A stretch of 27,046 bases of DNA from a virus. Location of the stretch: positions 1-27,046 of IMG/VR virus record IMGVR_UViG_3300032665_000160; one strand, given 5' to 3'. Both the position numbers and the translations under genes were made by a program. The notes beneath the pieces were generated by a model. The model made no database searches and was not told where the DNA came from. It saw only the letters and a program-made list of their open reading frames with translations. Shown here piece by piece: positions 1 through 5,667 of this stretch (positions are counted from its first letter, which is position 1; the number at the start of each line of letters is the position of its first letter).

Positions 1-21
1 CGATTCACTCAGAGGGCACCA
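1..21 (+). tRNA. 3' end of a tRNA, cut by the window edge
   Basis: The first bases fit the 3' part of a tRNA: end of a T-loop (CGATT), T-stem 3' strand CACTC, acceptor 3' strand AGAGGGC, discriminator A and an encoded CCA. The anticodon lies outside the window, so the amino acid is unknown. It is followed after 7 bases by the next tRNA, which supports the reading. Confidence 0.7.
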
Positions 22-28
22 GATATAT

Positions 29-102
29 ACCTGGATAGTTAAGTGGTATAACGGAGGCTTGATAAGCCTTTATTACAAGTTCGATTCTTGTTCCAGGTAC
101 CA
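29..102 (+). tRNA. tRNA-Ile (anticodon GAU)
   Basis: The acceptor ACCTGGA pairs with TCCAGGT, followed by discriminator A and encoded CCA. The anticodon stem GAGGC/GCCTT closes the loop TTGATAA, giving anticodon GAT, which reads ATC. The T-arm ACAAG-TTCGATT-CTTGT is perfect. First complete member of the tRNA cluster. Confidence 0.92.
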
Positions 103-106
103 ATAT

Positions 107-180
107 CTCTCGCAAGTGTTCCGGTAGCACAAGGTTCTCCAAAAGCCTTGGACGGGGTTCGATTCCCTGGCGGGAGGCCA
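107..180 (+). tRNA. tRNA-Trp (anticodon CCA)
   Basis: The acceptor CTCTCGC pairs with GCGGGAG (one wobble), then discriminator G and encoded CCA. The D-stem is GTGT/GCAC. The anticodon stem AGGTT/AGCCT closes the loop CTCCAAA, so the anticodon is CCA and reads UGG. The T-loop is TTCGATT. It ends 2 bases before the 3' end of the convergent J-domain gene. Confidence 0.88.
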
Positions 181-181
181 A

Positions 182-772
182 TTATTTTAGAAGACCTTGT
201 ATTCTATTAATTTCATCTTGAATTGCATCAGACGAATAGAAATAATCTAAAAGATTTTCTGACATAAGATTGAGAATTTCAATTCTTCTTTCCATGTTCT
301 TACGAGTATTCTTCAAGTTGTCAATATGGTTCTGTGTGAACTTTTGCAACATGTTTTCTTTTTTCTTTGATTTGATTCGTACAACAATCAATTCAAATTT
401 GTGTATTTGTTTACTTATTTCGGCAATGTTATTGTTGACATTTTTAATACCCTCAATGATATCGCCTTTCATCATCATAATTAAATCATCCGTAATAGGA
501 TCCATTTTGTTTATGAAATGGTGCAACAGATTAGCAAGTTCGTTCATAACTTCAGCATTGACATCTCTAGGTTGGTCAAAGTTACCAGTCCTATCATAAT
601 TAGAACGTCTTTCCGGATCACTAAGGATCTCGTAAGCCATTTTAATTTTTTTAAAAATTTCTTCATCACCACCTTTATCTGGATGGTGTATTTGTGCTAA
701 AGTTCTGTAAGCATGTTTAATATCTTCACTTGTACAGTCTGGTGATAATTCCAGTAGTTTGTATAGGTCCAT
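182..772 (-). CDS. J-domain (DnaJ-like) co-chaperone
   Basis: The protein has 196 residues. Residues 1 to about 62 form a J-domain: helix I, helix II ending in the diagnostic HPD tripeptide at 30-32, and a DPERRSNYD-type helix III/IV region (YEILSDP). J-domains stimulate the ATPase of Hsp70 (DnaK). The rest (about 75-196) is predicted helical and charged, with no G/F-rich linker, no CxxCxGxG zinc repeats and no C-terminal substrate domain, so this is a minimal class III J-protein and not a full DnaJ. Inference: it recruits host DnaK for phage protein folding or assembly. The ATG at 772 is preceded on the minus strand by an AATAAATA late-type box (797-804) and only a weak ribosome site. The gene converges with the tRNA-Trp gene and diverges from the YkuK-like gene. 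J-domain call is firm; the cellular role is inferred. Confidence 0.9.
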   Translation of the reverse strand: MDLYKLLELSPDCTSEDIKHAYRTLAQIHHPDKGGDEEIFKKIKMAYEILSDPERRSNYDRTGNFDQPRDVNAEVMNELANLLHHFINKMDPITDDLIMMMKGDIIEGIKNVNNNIAEISKQIHKFELIVVRIKSKKKENMLQKFTQNHIDNLKNTRKNMERRIEILNLMSENLLDYFYSSDAIQDEINRIQGLLK

Positions 773-796
773 GATGTTTAAATAGTAGTGTTTAGA

Positions 797-804
797 TATT
801 TATT
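797..804 (-). promoter_or_regulatory. T4-late-type promoter box for the J-domain gene
   Basis: On the minus strand this reads AATAAATA, one base off the T4 late consensus TATAAATA, and lies 25 bases upstream of the J-domain start codon. In T4, gp55 with gp33/gp45 recognises this box. Promoter activity is inferred. Confidence 0.45.
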
Positions 805-823
805 GTTGTTAAAAAGGTGTTAC

Positions 824-1300
824 ATGAGAAATTTCGATATACAAGCAGTCAAAGATTTCATTTTGGCTCAAGGACCTGATACAAGAGTATATCTTGGTGC
901 CGACTCTGAACGACTAAGAGTTAATGGTGTATGGTATGCTGACTATGCACTTGCCGTTGTTGTTCACATTGATGGTTGCCACGGTTGTAAGATTTTTGGT
1001 TTTGTAGACCGTGAATTGGATTATGACCACAAGAAAAGTAAACCAGCAATGCGTTTGATGACAGAGGTATATAAAGTATCTGAGTTGTTTCAAGAAATGG
1101 CAGATGTCTTAGAAGACCGCCATGTTGAAGTGCATTTAGACTTAAATAAATCTGATGAATTCGGTTCTTCTTGCGTTGTGCAACAAGCAATAGGGTACAT
1201 CAAAGGTACATGTGATATCACTCCTATGGTGAAACCAGATGCACCTGCCGCAAGTTTTTGTGCTGACAGATTGAAAAGAATCTTGGCAGAGCAGGAATAA
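824..1300 (+). CDS. YkuK/DUF458-type RNase H-fold protein
   Basis: The protein has 158 residues from the ATG at 824, chosen because an AAGGTG Shine-Dalgarno sits 5 bases upstream; an upstream in-frame GTG at 788 would add 12 residues but has no good ribosome site. The pattern matches the YkuK (DUF458) family: VYLGADSE at 22-29 with a first acidic residue D27, a central HLDLN segment, and the KPDAPAASFCADR box near the C-terminus. The family is predicted to have an RNase H fold; its biochemical activity is not established, so nuclease function is only inferred. The stop codon overlaps a late-type box just before tRNA-His. Fairly sure of the family, unsure of the role. Confidence 0.72.
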   Translation: MRNFDIQAVKDFILAQGPDTRVYLGADSERLRVNGVWYADYALAVVVHIDGCHGCKIFGFVDRELDYDHKKSKPAMRLMTEVYKVSELFQEMADVLEDRHVEVHLDLNKSDEFGSSCVVQQAIGYIKGTCDITPMVKPDAPAASFCADRLKRILAEQE

Positions 1301-1303
1301 ATA
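1296..1303 (+). promoter_or_regulatory. T4-late-type box before tRNA-His
   Basis: AATAAATA overlaps the stop codon of the YkuK-like gene and lies just before tRNA-His and the HEXXH/GroES pair. It matches the late box at 7 of 8 positions; activity is inferred. Confidence 0.35.
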
Positions 1304-1305
1304 AT

Positions 1306-1382
1306 GGAGACTATAGTGTAACGGTTTAGCACCCGACTCTGTGAAAGTCGTAGAATGGGTTCGTCTCCCATTAGTCTCCCCA
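1306..1382 (+). tRNA. tRNA-His (anticodon GUG)
   Basis: The anticodon stem CGACT/AGTCG is perfect and closes the loop CTGTGAA, giving anticodon GTG. The acceptor GAGACTA/TAGTCTC has the extra G at position -1 (1306) opposite C73 (1379), the identity element of tRNA-His, and CCA is encoded. The T-arm is ATGGG-TTCGTCT-CCCAT. Confidence 0.92.
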
Positions 1383-1401
1383 AACTTTGTTAAGGAAAAT
1401 T

Positions 1402-1674
1402 ATGAAAATAGGTGGTATCTATTATGAGATTCTTCATAAGACAAATGAAGAAATGAATGGCAATATTGGTCTTGCTGATTTCAATAGACAAGAAATTAGC
1501 ATCAATACCGACCATACAACTCAAACTCAAAAAATTGCTTTAGTGCATGAGATTTTGCACATACTAGACAGCACCTATCATCTTAAATTAACCGAAGAAC
1601 AAGTAATCTATACCGCACATGCGTTGATAGGTTTCATTGAAGATAACAAAGATTTTCTGACCGATTTATTATAA
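1402..1674 (+). CDS. Minimal HEXXH metallopeptidase-like protein
   Basis: The protein has 90 residues from the ATG at 1402, chosen because AAGGA lies 5 bases upstream; a TTG at 1387 is the only earlier start. Residues 49-53 are HEILH, a gluzincin-type HEXXH zinc site in a helix (IALVHEILHILD), as in ImmA/IrrE-like and SprT-like small peptidases. The preceding strand (EISIN) fits the fold's edge strand. The third zinc ligand is not certain; E66/E67 (LTEEQ) are candidates. In ImmA-type proteins the peptidase cleaves a repressor, but no partner is visible here. It is followed after 9 bases by the GroES-like gene, so the two are probably co-transcribed. The motif is clear; substrate unknown. Confidence 0.68.
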   Translation: MKIGGIYYEILHKTNEEMNGNIGLADFNRQEISINTDHTTQTQKIALVHEILHILDSTYHLKLTEEQVIYTAHALIGFIEDNKDFLTDLL

Positions 1675-1683
1675 AGGAATATT

Positions 1684-1932
1684 ATGTACACACCCTTGCA
1701 TGACAAGATTATCGTTCAACGACTTGAAAAAGTCAATCAAACCGCTTCCGGTATTATACTCAAATCTTCACCCGAACCAGATAGAGCAAAAGTTGTTTCT
1801 ATCGGTCCTGATGTTGAAGAAATTTCTATCGGTGATGAAATACTAGTTAACTGGAACGGAGCAATTAAAGTAAAAGATGACTTATATACTTTAAAAGTAG
1901 AACACGTTGTAGCAGTATTTGAAACTGAATAA
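1684..1932 (+). CDS. groES: GroES-like co-chaperonin
   Basis: The 82-residue protein fits the Cpn10 fold: PLHDKIIVQRLEK at 4-16, a short mobile-loop segment ending in the hydrophobic tripeptide GIIL (about 17-26), AKVVSIGP in the middle and GDEILVNW. GroES caps the GroEL ring during folding. It is shorter than host GroES (about 95 residues), as expected for phage versions. T4 replaces host GroES with gp31 to fold its capsid protein; a similar role here is inference. The ATG at 1684 has AAAGGA about 6 bases upstream. It sits between the HEXXH gene and tRNA-Val. Confidence 0.9.
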   Translation: MYTPLHDKIIVQRLEKVNQTASGIILKSSPEPDRAKVVSIGPDVEEISIGDEILVNWNGAIKVKDDLYTLKVEHVVAVFETE

Positions 1933-1935
1933 TAA

Positions 1936-2011
1936 GCCTGGTTGCGTAGAGAGGTTATACGTCTCCCTTACAAGGAGAGCGATGAAAGTTCGAGTCTTTC
2001 ACCAGGTACCA
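1936..2011 (+). tRNA. tRNA-Val (anticodon UAC)
   Basis: The acceptor GCCTGGT pairs with ACCAGGT (one G-T wobble), then A and encoded CCA. The anticodon stem TCTCC/GGAGA closes the loop CTTACAA, anticodon TAC. The T-arm is GAAAG-TTCGAGT-CTTTC. Confidence 0.92.
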
Positions 2012-2017
2012 AATTTT

Positions 2018-2095
2018 GGAAGGTGAGCTAGTCTGGTGATTCAGCGTCCGCCTGAAGAGCGGAAGAATTAGGTTCGATTCCTAAACCTTCCACCA
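2018..2095 (+). tRNA. tRNA-Phe (anticodon GAA)
   Basis: The acceptor GGAAGGT/ACCTTCC is perfect, with discriminator A and encoded CCA. The anticodon stem TCCGC/GCGGA closes the loop CTGAAGA, anticodon GAA. The T-arm is TTAGG-TTCGATT-CCTAA. Confidence 0.92.
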
Positions 2096-2102
2096 AAATA
2101 AT

Positions 2103-2179
2103 GCCCTCGTGGACAAATTGGCAAAGTCAACGGTCTTAGAAGCCGAAGTTTGAGAGTTCGAGTCTCTCCGAGGGCACCA
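2103..2179 (+). tRNA. tRNA with UAG anticodon (reads CUA, Leu), short variable loop
   Basis: The acceptor GCCCTCG/CGAGGGC is perfect, with A and encoded CCA. The D-stem is GAC/GTC and the T-arm GAGAG-TTCGAGT-CTCTC. The anticodon stem CGGT/GCCG (outer A-A mismatch) closes the loop CTTAGAA, giving anticodon TAG, a leucine anticodon. Bacterial tRNA-Leu normally has a long variable arm; here only about 5 bases separate the anticodon stem and T-stem, so the molecule is class I in shape. The gene is convincing, its charging identity is not. Confidence 0.8.
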
Positions 2180-2181
2180 AT

Positions 2182-2264
2182 ACGAGTATGGCGGAATTGG
2201 TAGACGCACCGGTTTTAAGCACCGACGCCTAGGCGTGAGAGTTCGAATCTCTCTACTCGTACCA
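2182..2264 (+). tRNA. tRNA-Leu (anticodon UAA)
   Basis: The acceptor ACGAGTA/TACTCGT is perfect, followed by A and encoded CCA. The anticodon loop TTTAAGC gives anticodon TAA. A class II variable arm is present as the hairpin CGCC-TA-GGCG, typical of leucine tRNAs. The T-arm is GAGAG-TTCGAAT-CTCTC. Confidence 0.92.
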
Positions 2265-2265
2265 G

Positions 2266-2273
2266 TATAAATA
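2266..2273 (+). promoter_or_regulatory. T4-late-type promoter box TATAAATA
   Basis: An exact match to the T4 late box, directly after tRNA-Leu and 10 bases before tRNA-Gly(GCC). Activity is inferred from the match. Confidence 0.45.
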
Positions 2274-2283
2274 AAGAATCTAA

Positions 2284-2358
2284 GCGGGTATGGTGCTAGT
2301 GGTAACACATGACTTTGCCAAAGTTAAGTTACGAGTTCGATTCTCGTTACCCGCTCCA
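2284..2358 (+). tRNA. tRNA-Gly (anticodon GCC)
   Basis: The acceptor GCGGGTA/TACCCGC is perfect, with discriminator T and encoded CCA. The anticodon stem TGACT/AGTTA closes the loop TTGCCAA, anticodon GCC. The T-arm is ACGAG-TTCGATT-CTCGT. Confidence 0.92.
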
Positions 2359-2361
2359 AAA

Positions 2362-2390
2362 TTAACAAAAGTGTCACAATAAAATATACT
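2362..2390 (+). promoter_or_regulatory. Sigma70-type promoter before tRNA-Met and the GT-B gene
   Basis: The -35 TTAACA (2362-2367) and -10 TATACT (2385-2390) are separated by exactly 17 bases. Transcription would start near 2397, just before the tRNA at 2401 and the glycosyltransferase gene at 2507. Likely recognised by host RNA polymerase, so early or middle; inferred. Confidence 0.55.
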
Positions 2391-2400
2391 ATATACTAAT

Positions 2401-2474
2401 TGCGGGATGGTGAAATGGTATCACAGAGGACTCATAATCCTCAGTTCCTCGTTCGAATCTTGGTCCCGCAACCA
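2401..2474 (+). tRNA. tRNA with CAU anticodon (elongator Met or Ile2)
   Basis: The acceptor TGCGGGA/TCCCGCA is perfect, followed by A and encoded CCA. The anticodon stem GAGGA/TCCTC closes the loop CTCATAA, anticodon CAT. The stem lacks the three G-C pairs of initiator tRNA, so this is elongator Met or, with lysidine at C34, Ile reading AUA. The T-stem (CCTCG/CTTGG) has two mismatches, unlike its neighbours. Confidence 0.82.
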
Positions 2475-2506
2475 AACAAACTACTTCAAATTTAGGTGAA
2501 CAGATT

Positions 2507-3556
2507 ATGTCAAAAGTCTTATTTCTTCTCAAGCGCAGGGAAGATTATAACAGCATCACACATTCAAATGTAGGTCTAAGTACAGGACTTTACAATTCAG
2601 CAGTTTTTATGCAAAAGATGCTAGAAGAAAATGGTGTGCAGTCAAAATTAGTTGTGTGTGCCGATAATAATAATATTGACAGAGAAGTTAATATTTACAA
2701 ACCGACTCATGTTATTATTGAAGCACTTTGGGTAACCCCAACAAAATTCGATATACTGCAAAAACTACACCCTTCAGTCAAATGGATTATCAGATTACAT
2801 TCTGAGTTACCGTTTATGGCAGGTGAAGGTATTGCTATGGATTGGATTGCCGAATATTCAACTTATAAAAATGTTGTGATTGCTTGTAATGCTCCTAGAA
2901 TGTTATATGACATGAGAGAGTATGTCAAAGAACATTTTGGTTTTAGAATCTGTAGAGTAGAAGAAGAGGTCATATATTTACCGAATTATTACCCACAAGA
3001 ATTCAAAAAGAAAACAGAATTTTATACCGGTGAATATGTAAATGTGGGTTGTTTTGGTGCTGTCAGACCGCTAAAGAATCATTTGTCACAAGCATTAGGT
3101 GCTTTACAATTTGCAAATAGAATTAAAAAGAAATTAAGATTTCATGTTAATGCTGGTCGCATTGAGATGAAAGGCGAACCAATGATTCACAACCTTAGGT
3201 CTTTCTTTGAACAGATTAGCGATAGTGGTCATCAATTGATAAATCATCAATGGACACCTAGAGAAAGTTTTACTGATTTGTGTGCAAAGATGGATATAGG
3301 ATTACAGGTAAGTTTCTCTGAGACTTTTAATATTGTTGGTGCTGATTTTGTATCTGAATGTGTACCGTTTATCGGGTCAAAAGAGATACCATGGGCACCT
3401 AAAACGTTTATTGCCGATCCTACAAGCACAAAGAGTATTGCCGATGCATTAGAGTTAGCTTATAAATGGCCTCGTATAAATACATGGCTAAACAGAAAGA
3501 ATCTCATTAATTACACAGATGAGACTTTGAGAATATGGTTAAAATATTTCAAATAA
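2507..3556 (+). CDS. GT-B fold glycosyltransferase-like protein
   Basis: The protein has 349 residues and is probably cytoplasmic: no signal peptide or membrane segment. The N-terminal half begins with a Rossmann-like strand (KVLFLLKR) and a T-G-L-Y-N segment typical of nucleotide-sugar GT-B enzymes. The C-terminal half has VGCFGAVRPLKNH (about 181-193), like the start of the donor-binding domain of family GT4, and SETFNIVGADFVSE (271-284), in the place of the GT4 EX7E motif, with E272 followed seven residues later by D280. Substrate unknown; it could glycosylate DNA, virion proteins or host envelope. AGGTG about 9 bases upstream supports the ATG at 2507. It lies downstream of a sigma70-type promoter and tRNA-Met. 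GT-B assignment is moderately sure. Confidence 0.72.
   Translation: MSKVLFLLKRREDYNSITHSNVGLSTGLYNSAVFMQKMLEENGVQSKLVVCADNNNIDREVNIYKPTHVIIEALWVTPTKFDILQKLHPSVKWIIRLHSELPFMAGEGIAMDWIAEYSTYKNVVIACNAPRMLYDMREYVKEHFGFRICRVEEEVIYLPNYYPQEFKKKTEFYTGEYVNVGCFGAVRPLKNHLSQALGALQFANRIKKKLRFHVNAGRIEMKGEPMIHNLRSFFEQISDSGHQLINHQWTPRESFTDLCAKMDIGLQVSFSETFNIVGADFVSECVPFIGSKEIPWAPKTFIADPTSTKSIADALELAYKWPRINTWLNRKNLINYTDETLRIWLKYFK
3475..3482 (+). promoter_or_regulatory. T4-late-type promoter box TATAAATA
   Basis: An exact late-box match inside the 3' end of the GT-B gene, 83 bases before the small gene at 3566, which it may drive. Being inside coding sequence, it could be chance. Confidence 0.35.
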
Positions 3557-3565
3557 GGAATTAAA

Positions 3566-3757
3566 ATGTCACATCACATGGTAAAAAAACACAAATGGGT
3601 TAATGGTATTTTAGAGTCGTCTGCACACTTTTTCGATACGTTCGAATCTGCAAAATCATTTGTCGATAGTGCGGACGCAGATACATTAAAAATCTTTAAT
3701 ACAAATGGTGAATTAGTTCACGAAGTAAACGCAACAGACAATAATTCAATATCCTAA
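3566..3757 (+). CDS. Small hypothetical protein
   Basis: The protein has 63 residues and I do not recognise the family. It is mixed, with a basic, His-containing N-terminus (MSHHMVKKHKW) and a strand-rich C-terminus (LKIFNTNGELVHEV). The ATG at 3566 has AAGGA about 8 bases upstream. It starts 9 bases after the GT-B gene and ends in a 12-base tail-to-tail overlap with the minus-strand carboxypeptidase gene. Good ribosome site and fit between neighbours support a real gene; function unknown. Confidence 0.65.
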   Translation: MSHHMVKKHKWVNGILESSAHFFDTFESAKSFVDSADADTLKIFNTNGELVHEVNATDNNSIS

Positions 3758-4480
3758 AATTCGTTCAGCCTCTTGTATTCTTGTTTTAGTACTTCTGCTA
3801 CCTAAGATTACAAGTATTTTGTTATCTATCAGCATTACAATACACCCACCTGCAGGAAATGTCCATCCTGTTTTACTGACTTGAATATTGGTATATTTTT
3901 CTGTAAGTGGGTTTGTGTTTGTATAATCTACCCAATTGTCATTAACTAAGATTTTAGTCCTATATTGTTTGCTCATTGATATCAGAGGATAATTCTTTGT
4001 CTCTTTGACAAGTAACATTAAATCTTTTGCGGTACTAATATTACCTTTATCTAATCCTGTTGGCTCAACAATCTTAGTATTTTGCATACCAATTTGAATT
4101 GCTTTTTCATTGATTGCCTGAATACAAGCATTAAGACCACCGGTGTAATTCTGACATAATGTTAAAGCGGCACGGTTATCTGACGATACTAATGACATCT
4201 CTATTAAATCTTTTCTGGTAGTCTTTTGATTTTTTCTTGGTAATTTATCTCTTAATTCTGTAGTAAGAGTTAAGACTTGTGTTAAATCTTGTTTAGCATC
4301 TATTACGACCATTGCGGTAAGTAACTTTGTGATACTAGCGATTGGACGTACTTCATCTATATTTTGAGATGATATGATTGTACCATTAGTATCAGCCAAC
4401 AGCCATGATTTCGCTGTTAATGGCTTTGCATTACAGAATAGTGAAAACGTTAATAGGATGATAAATAATAAACGAGACAA
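3746..4480 (-). CDS. Secreted D-Ala-D-Ala carboxypeptidase / endopeptidase (peptidase S11)
   Basis: The 244-residue protein has the three active-site motifs of the penicillin-binding S11 family: SITK at 49-52 (nucleophile S49, K52), S-D-N at 100-102 and KTG at 203-205. Residues 1-18 are a signal peptide (basic start, hydrophobic LLFIILLTFSLF, cleavage likely after CNA). It should act in the periplasm on peptidoglycan peptides, trimming the terminal D-Ala or cutting cross-links like PBP7/DacA. It lacks the C-terminal membrane-anchor region of DacA-type enzymes, so it is the short form. The start is TTG at 4480 with AGAGG about 6 bases upstream; only this start keeps the full signal peptide. 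A minus-strand CATAAATA late-type box lies about 30 bases upstream, hinting at late expression and a role in lysis or wall remodelling (inferred). Confidence 0.88.
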   Translation of the reverse strand: MSRLLFIILLTFSLFCNAKPLTAKSWLLADTNGTIISSQNIDEVRPIASITKLLTAMVVIDAKQDLTQVLTLTTELRDKLPRKNQKTTRKDLIEMSLVSSDNRAALTLCQNYTGGLNACIQAINEKAIQIGMQNTKIVEPTGLDKGNISTAKDLMLLVKETKNYPLISMSKQYRTKILVNDNWVDYTNTNPLTEKYTNIQVSKTGWTFPAGGCIVMLIDNKILVILGSRSTKTRIQEAERILGY

Positions 4481-4510
4481 TTAAAACCTCTTTTTGCATT
4501 GATGAATGAA

Positions 4511-4518
4511 TATTTATG
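4511..4518 (-). promoter_or_regulatory. T4-late-type box for the carboxypeptidase gene
   Basis: On the minus strand this reads CATAAATA, seven of eight matches to the late box, 30 bases upstream of the TTG start of the S11 peptidase gene. Spacing fits a late promoter. Confidence 0.5.
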
Positions 4519-4549
4519 GACACTTAAATAGACTCATTTCAACAATCAA

Positions 4550-4696
4550 ATGCGCTTCACAACAAAACTTTTAGAATACATAGAAACAATCGAAAGCGTT
4601 GCACAATTCATATTATTGTTCTTTTTAATAGGAACATTTGTTGCAATTGGAGTATTACTCTTCGTCTGGTGGGCTCTCAAAAGTCGGCTTCTTTGA
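4550..4696 (+). CDS. Candidate small single-pass membrane protein
   Basis: A 48-codon open frame starts with ATG at 4550 and ends at 4696. It codes for a charged N-terminus (about 1-19), one strong hydrophobic stretch (FILLFFLIGTFVAIGVLLFVWW, about 20-41, with the two flanking W residues at the membrane edge) and a basic tail (KSR). It fills the only gap between the two minus-strand genes and overlaps the 3' end of the 4655-5464 gene by 42 bases on the opposite strand. No good ribosome site is visible, so this is tentative. The form would suit a small holin-like or other membrane peptide, but nothing proves it. Confidence 0.35.
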   Translation: MRFTTKLLEYIETIESVAQFILLFFLIGTFVAIGVLLFVWWALKSRLL

Positions 4697-5464
4697 CTTT
4701 TCTATATAATCCAGTATCTCTTTCTTACGCAACTCTTGTAACACATATTGATTTGTGTGGTCTTTGAGTCCGGGATAACGTTTCTCGGCATCGTGTGCAA
4801 TATAGGCAAACATACAACCAGTGCAAAATATTAAGAACAAAAAAAGTCCACCGAAATAGGCATCGGCTTTTAATGTTTTCATAAAGCGTTCTTTTCTTCT
4901 TGCCTCAGCCGCTTCCATCTTCATTCGCTTGGCAATAAGAATCTTTTCTTGTGCACCAAGTTCTTCCATCATCTTGTTCACATCTGTCCATAGAGCACCA
5001 AGTTCTGGTGGACTTTGATATACTACTAACTCACGTAAATCGACACTCATCTGCTCTAATTTCTTTTTCATTAGAACACGTTGTAGTGCACGTTTACCTA
5101 TACTAGCACCACCTTCGTAGATGTGTGTCTTAGCATACTTTTCTTCTTCCTCTAGGACAGTTTTGCACTTGTGGAAAGCATCAAAGAATTCACCAATCTT
5201 TTCACCAATTTCAGTATAGATATCATCAGTCTCTCCACCCTTTTTATTGAGTTCGATGATTTCATTTTTCTTTTCAATGTAGGCTTTTTTCTGCTCGGCT
5301 GAAGCAGGTTTATCTTTGTGATTGGCGTGGAACTGCTTGTCAAGGTCGTCTAATACTTCCTTAACATTTCCTGCGGCACCTTTGATATCTTTGTATAGCT
5401 GGCAACCTTTTTTTACGGCAGAGACGGCCGCATTTGCCATTGCAAATAGCGTAATTGGATCCAT
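4655..5464 (-). CDS. Hypothetical coiled-coil protein with one C-terminal membrane segment
   Basis: The protein has 269 residues; I recognise no enzyme domain. The N-terminus (1-40) is small-residue rich and moderately hydrophobic (MDPITLFAMANAAVSAV). Residues about 40-200 are long charged helices likely to form coiled coils. A clear transmembrane stretch (FGGLFLFLIFCTGCMFAYIA) lies at about 203-222, followed by a charged C-terminal tail. ATG at 5464 has AGGA about 6 bases upstream on the minus strand. Proteins of this make-up occur in T4-like marine phages as conserved hypotheticals; a virion-associated role is possible but not shown. Convergent on a tentative small ORF, divergent from the tRNA-Gly/replication promoter. 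Confidence 0.75.
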   Translation of the reverse strand: MDPITLFAMANAAVSAVKKGCQLYKDIKGAAGNVKEVLDDLDKQFHANHKDKPASAEQKKAYIEKKNEIIELNKKGGETDDIYTEIGEKIGEFFDAFHKCKTVLEEEEKYAKTHIYEGGASIGKRALQRVLMKKKLEQMSVDLRELVVYQSPPELGALWTDVNKMMEELGAQEKILIAKRMKMEAAEARRKERFMKTLKADAYFGGLFLFLIFCTGCMFAYIAHDAEKRYPGLKDHTNQYVLQELRKKEILDYIEKSKKPTFESPPDEE

Positions 5465-5528
5465 TACATCCTATGTGATAATTACCTAAACTTAATAATA
5501 AATACATGGTAAAAACAACATAAAACAC

Positions 5529-5557
5529 TTGACACCCAACTAAAATTCATATATAAT
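5529..5557 (+). promoter_or_regulatory. Perfect-consensus sigma70 promoter before the replication block
   Basis: TTGACA (5529-5534) and TATAAT (5552-5557) both match consensus exactly and are 17 bases apart. The expected start is near 5564, 13 bases before tRNA-Gly(TCC), then the Sm-like and gp43 genes. It should be read by unmodified host RNA polymerase, so expression from early infection is likely. Confidence 0.8.
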
Positions 5558-5576
5558 AGATGAACTATCTATTTAT

Positions 5577-5650
5577 GCGTGGTTAGTTTAATGGTAGAAT
5601 TAGAGCCTTCCAAGCTCAAGACAGGGGTTCGATTCCCCTACCACGCTCCA
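5577..5650 (+). tRNA. tRNA-Gly (anticodon UCC)
   Basis: The acceptor GCGTGGT/ACCACGC is perfect, with discriminator T and encoded CCA. The anticodon stem GAGC/GCTC closes the loop CTTCCAA, anticodon TCC. The T-arm has TTCGATT. It sits alone, apart from the main tRNA cluster, as the first gene after the sigma70-type promoter. Confidence 0.9.
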
Positions 5651-5667
5651 ACATTATAAGGTTTATT

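Noticed and set aside
2081-2308. Minus-strand frame across the tRNA cluster
   Set aside because: It runs antisense through tRNA-Phe, tRNA-Leu (both) and tRNA-Gly; its product pattern (RRDSNSQTS) is what antisense tRNA typically gives.
5570-5577. CATAAATA on the minus strand upstream of the 5464 gene
   Set aside because: It is 106 bases from the start codon and its end overlaps the tRNA-Gly acceptor; possible but too weak to list as a promoter.
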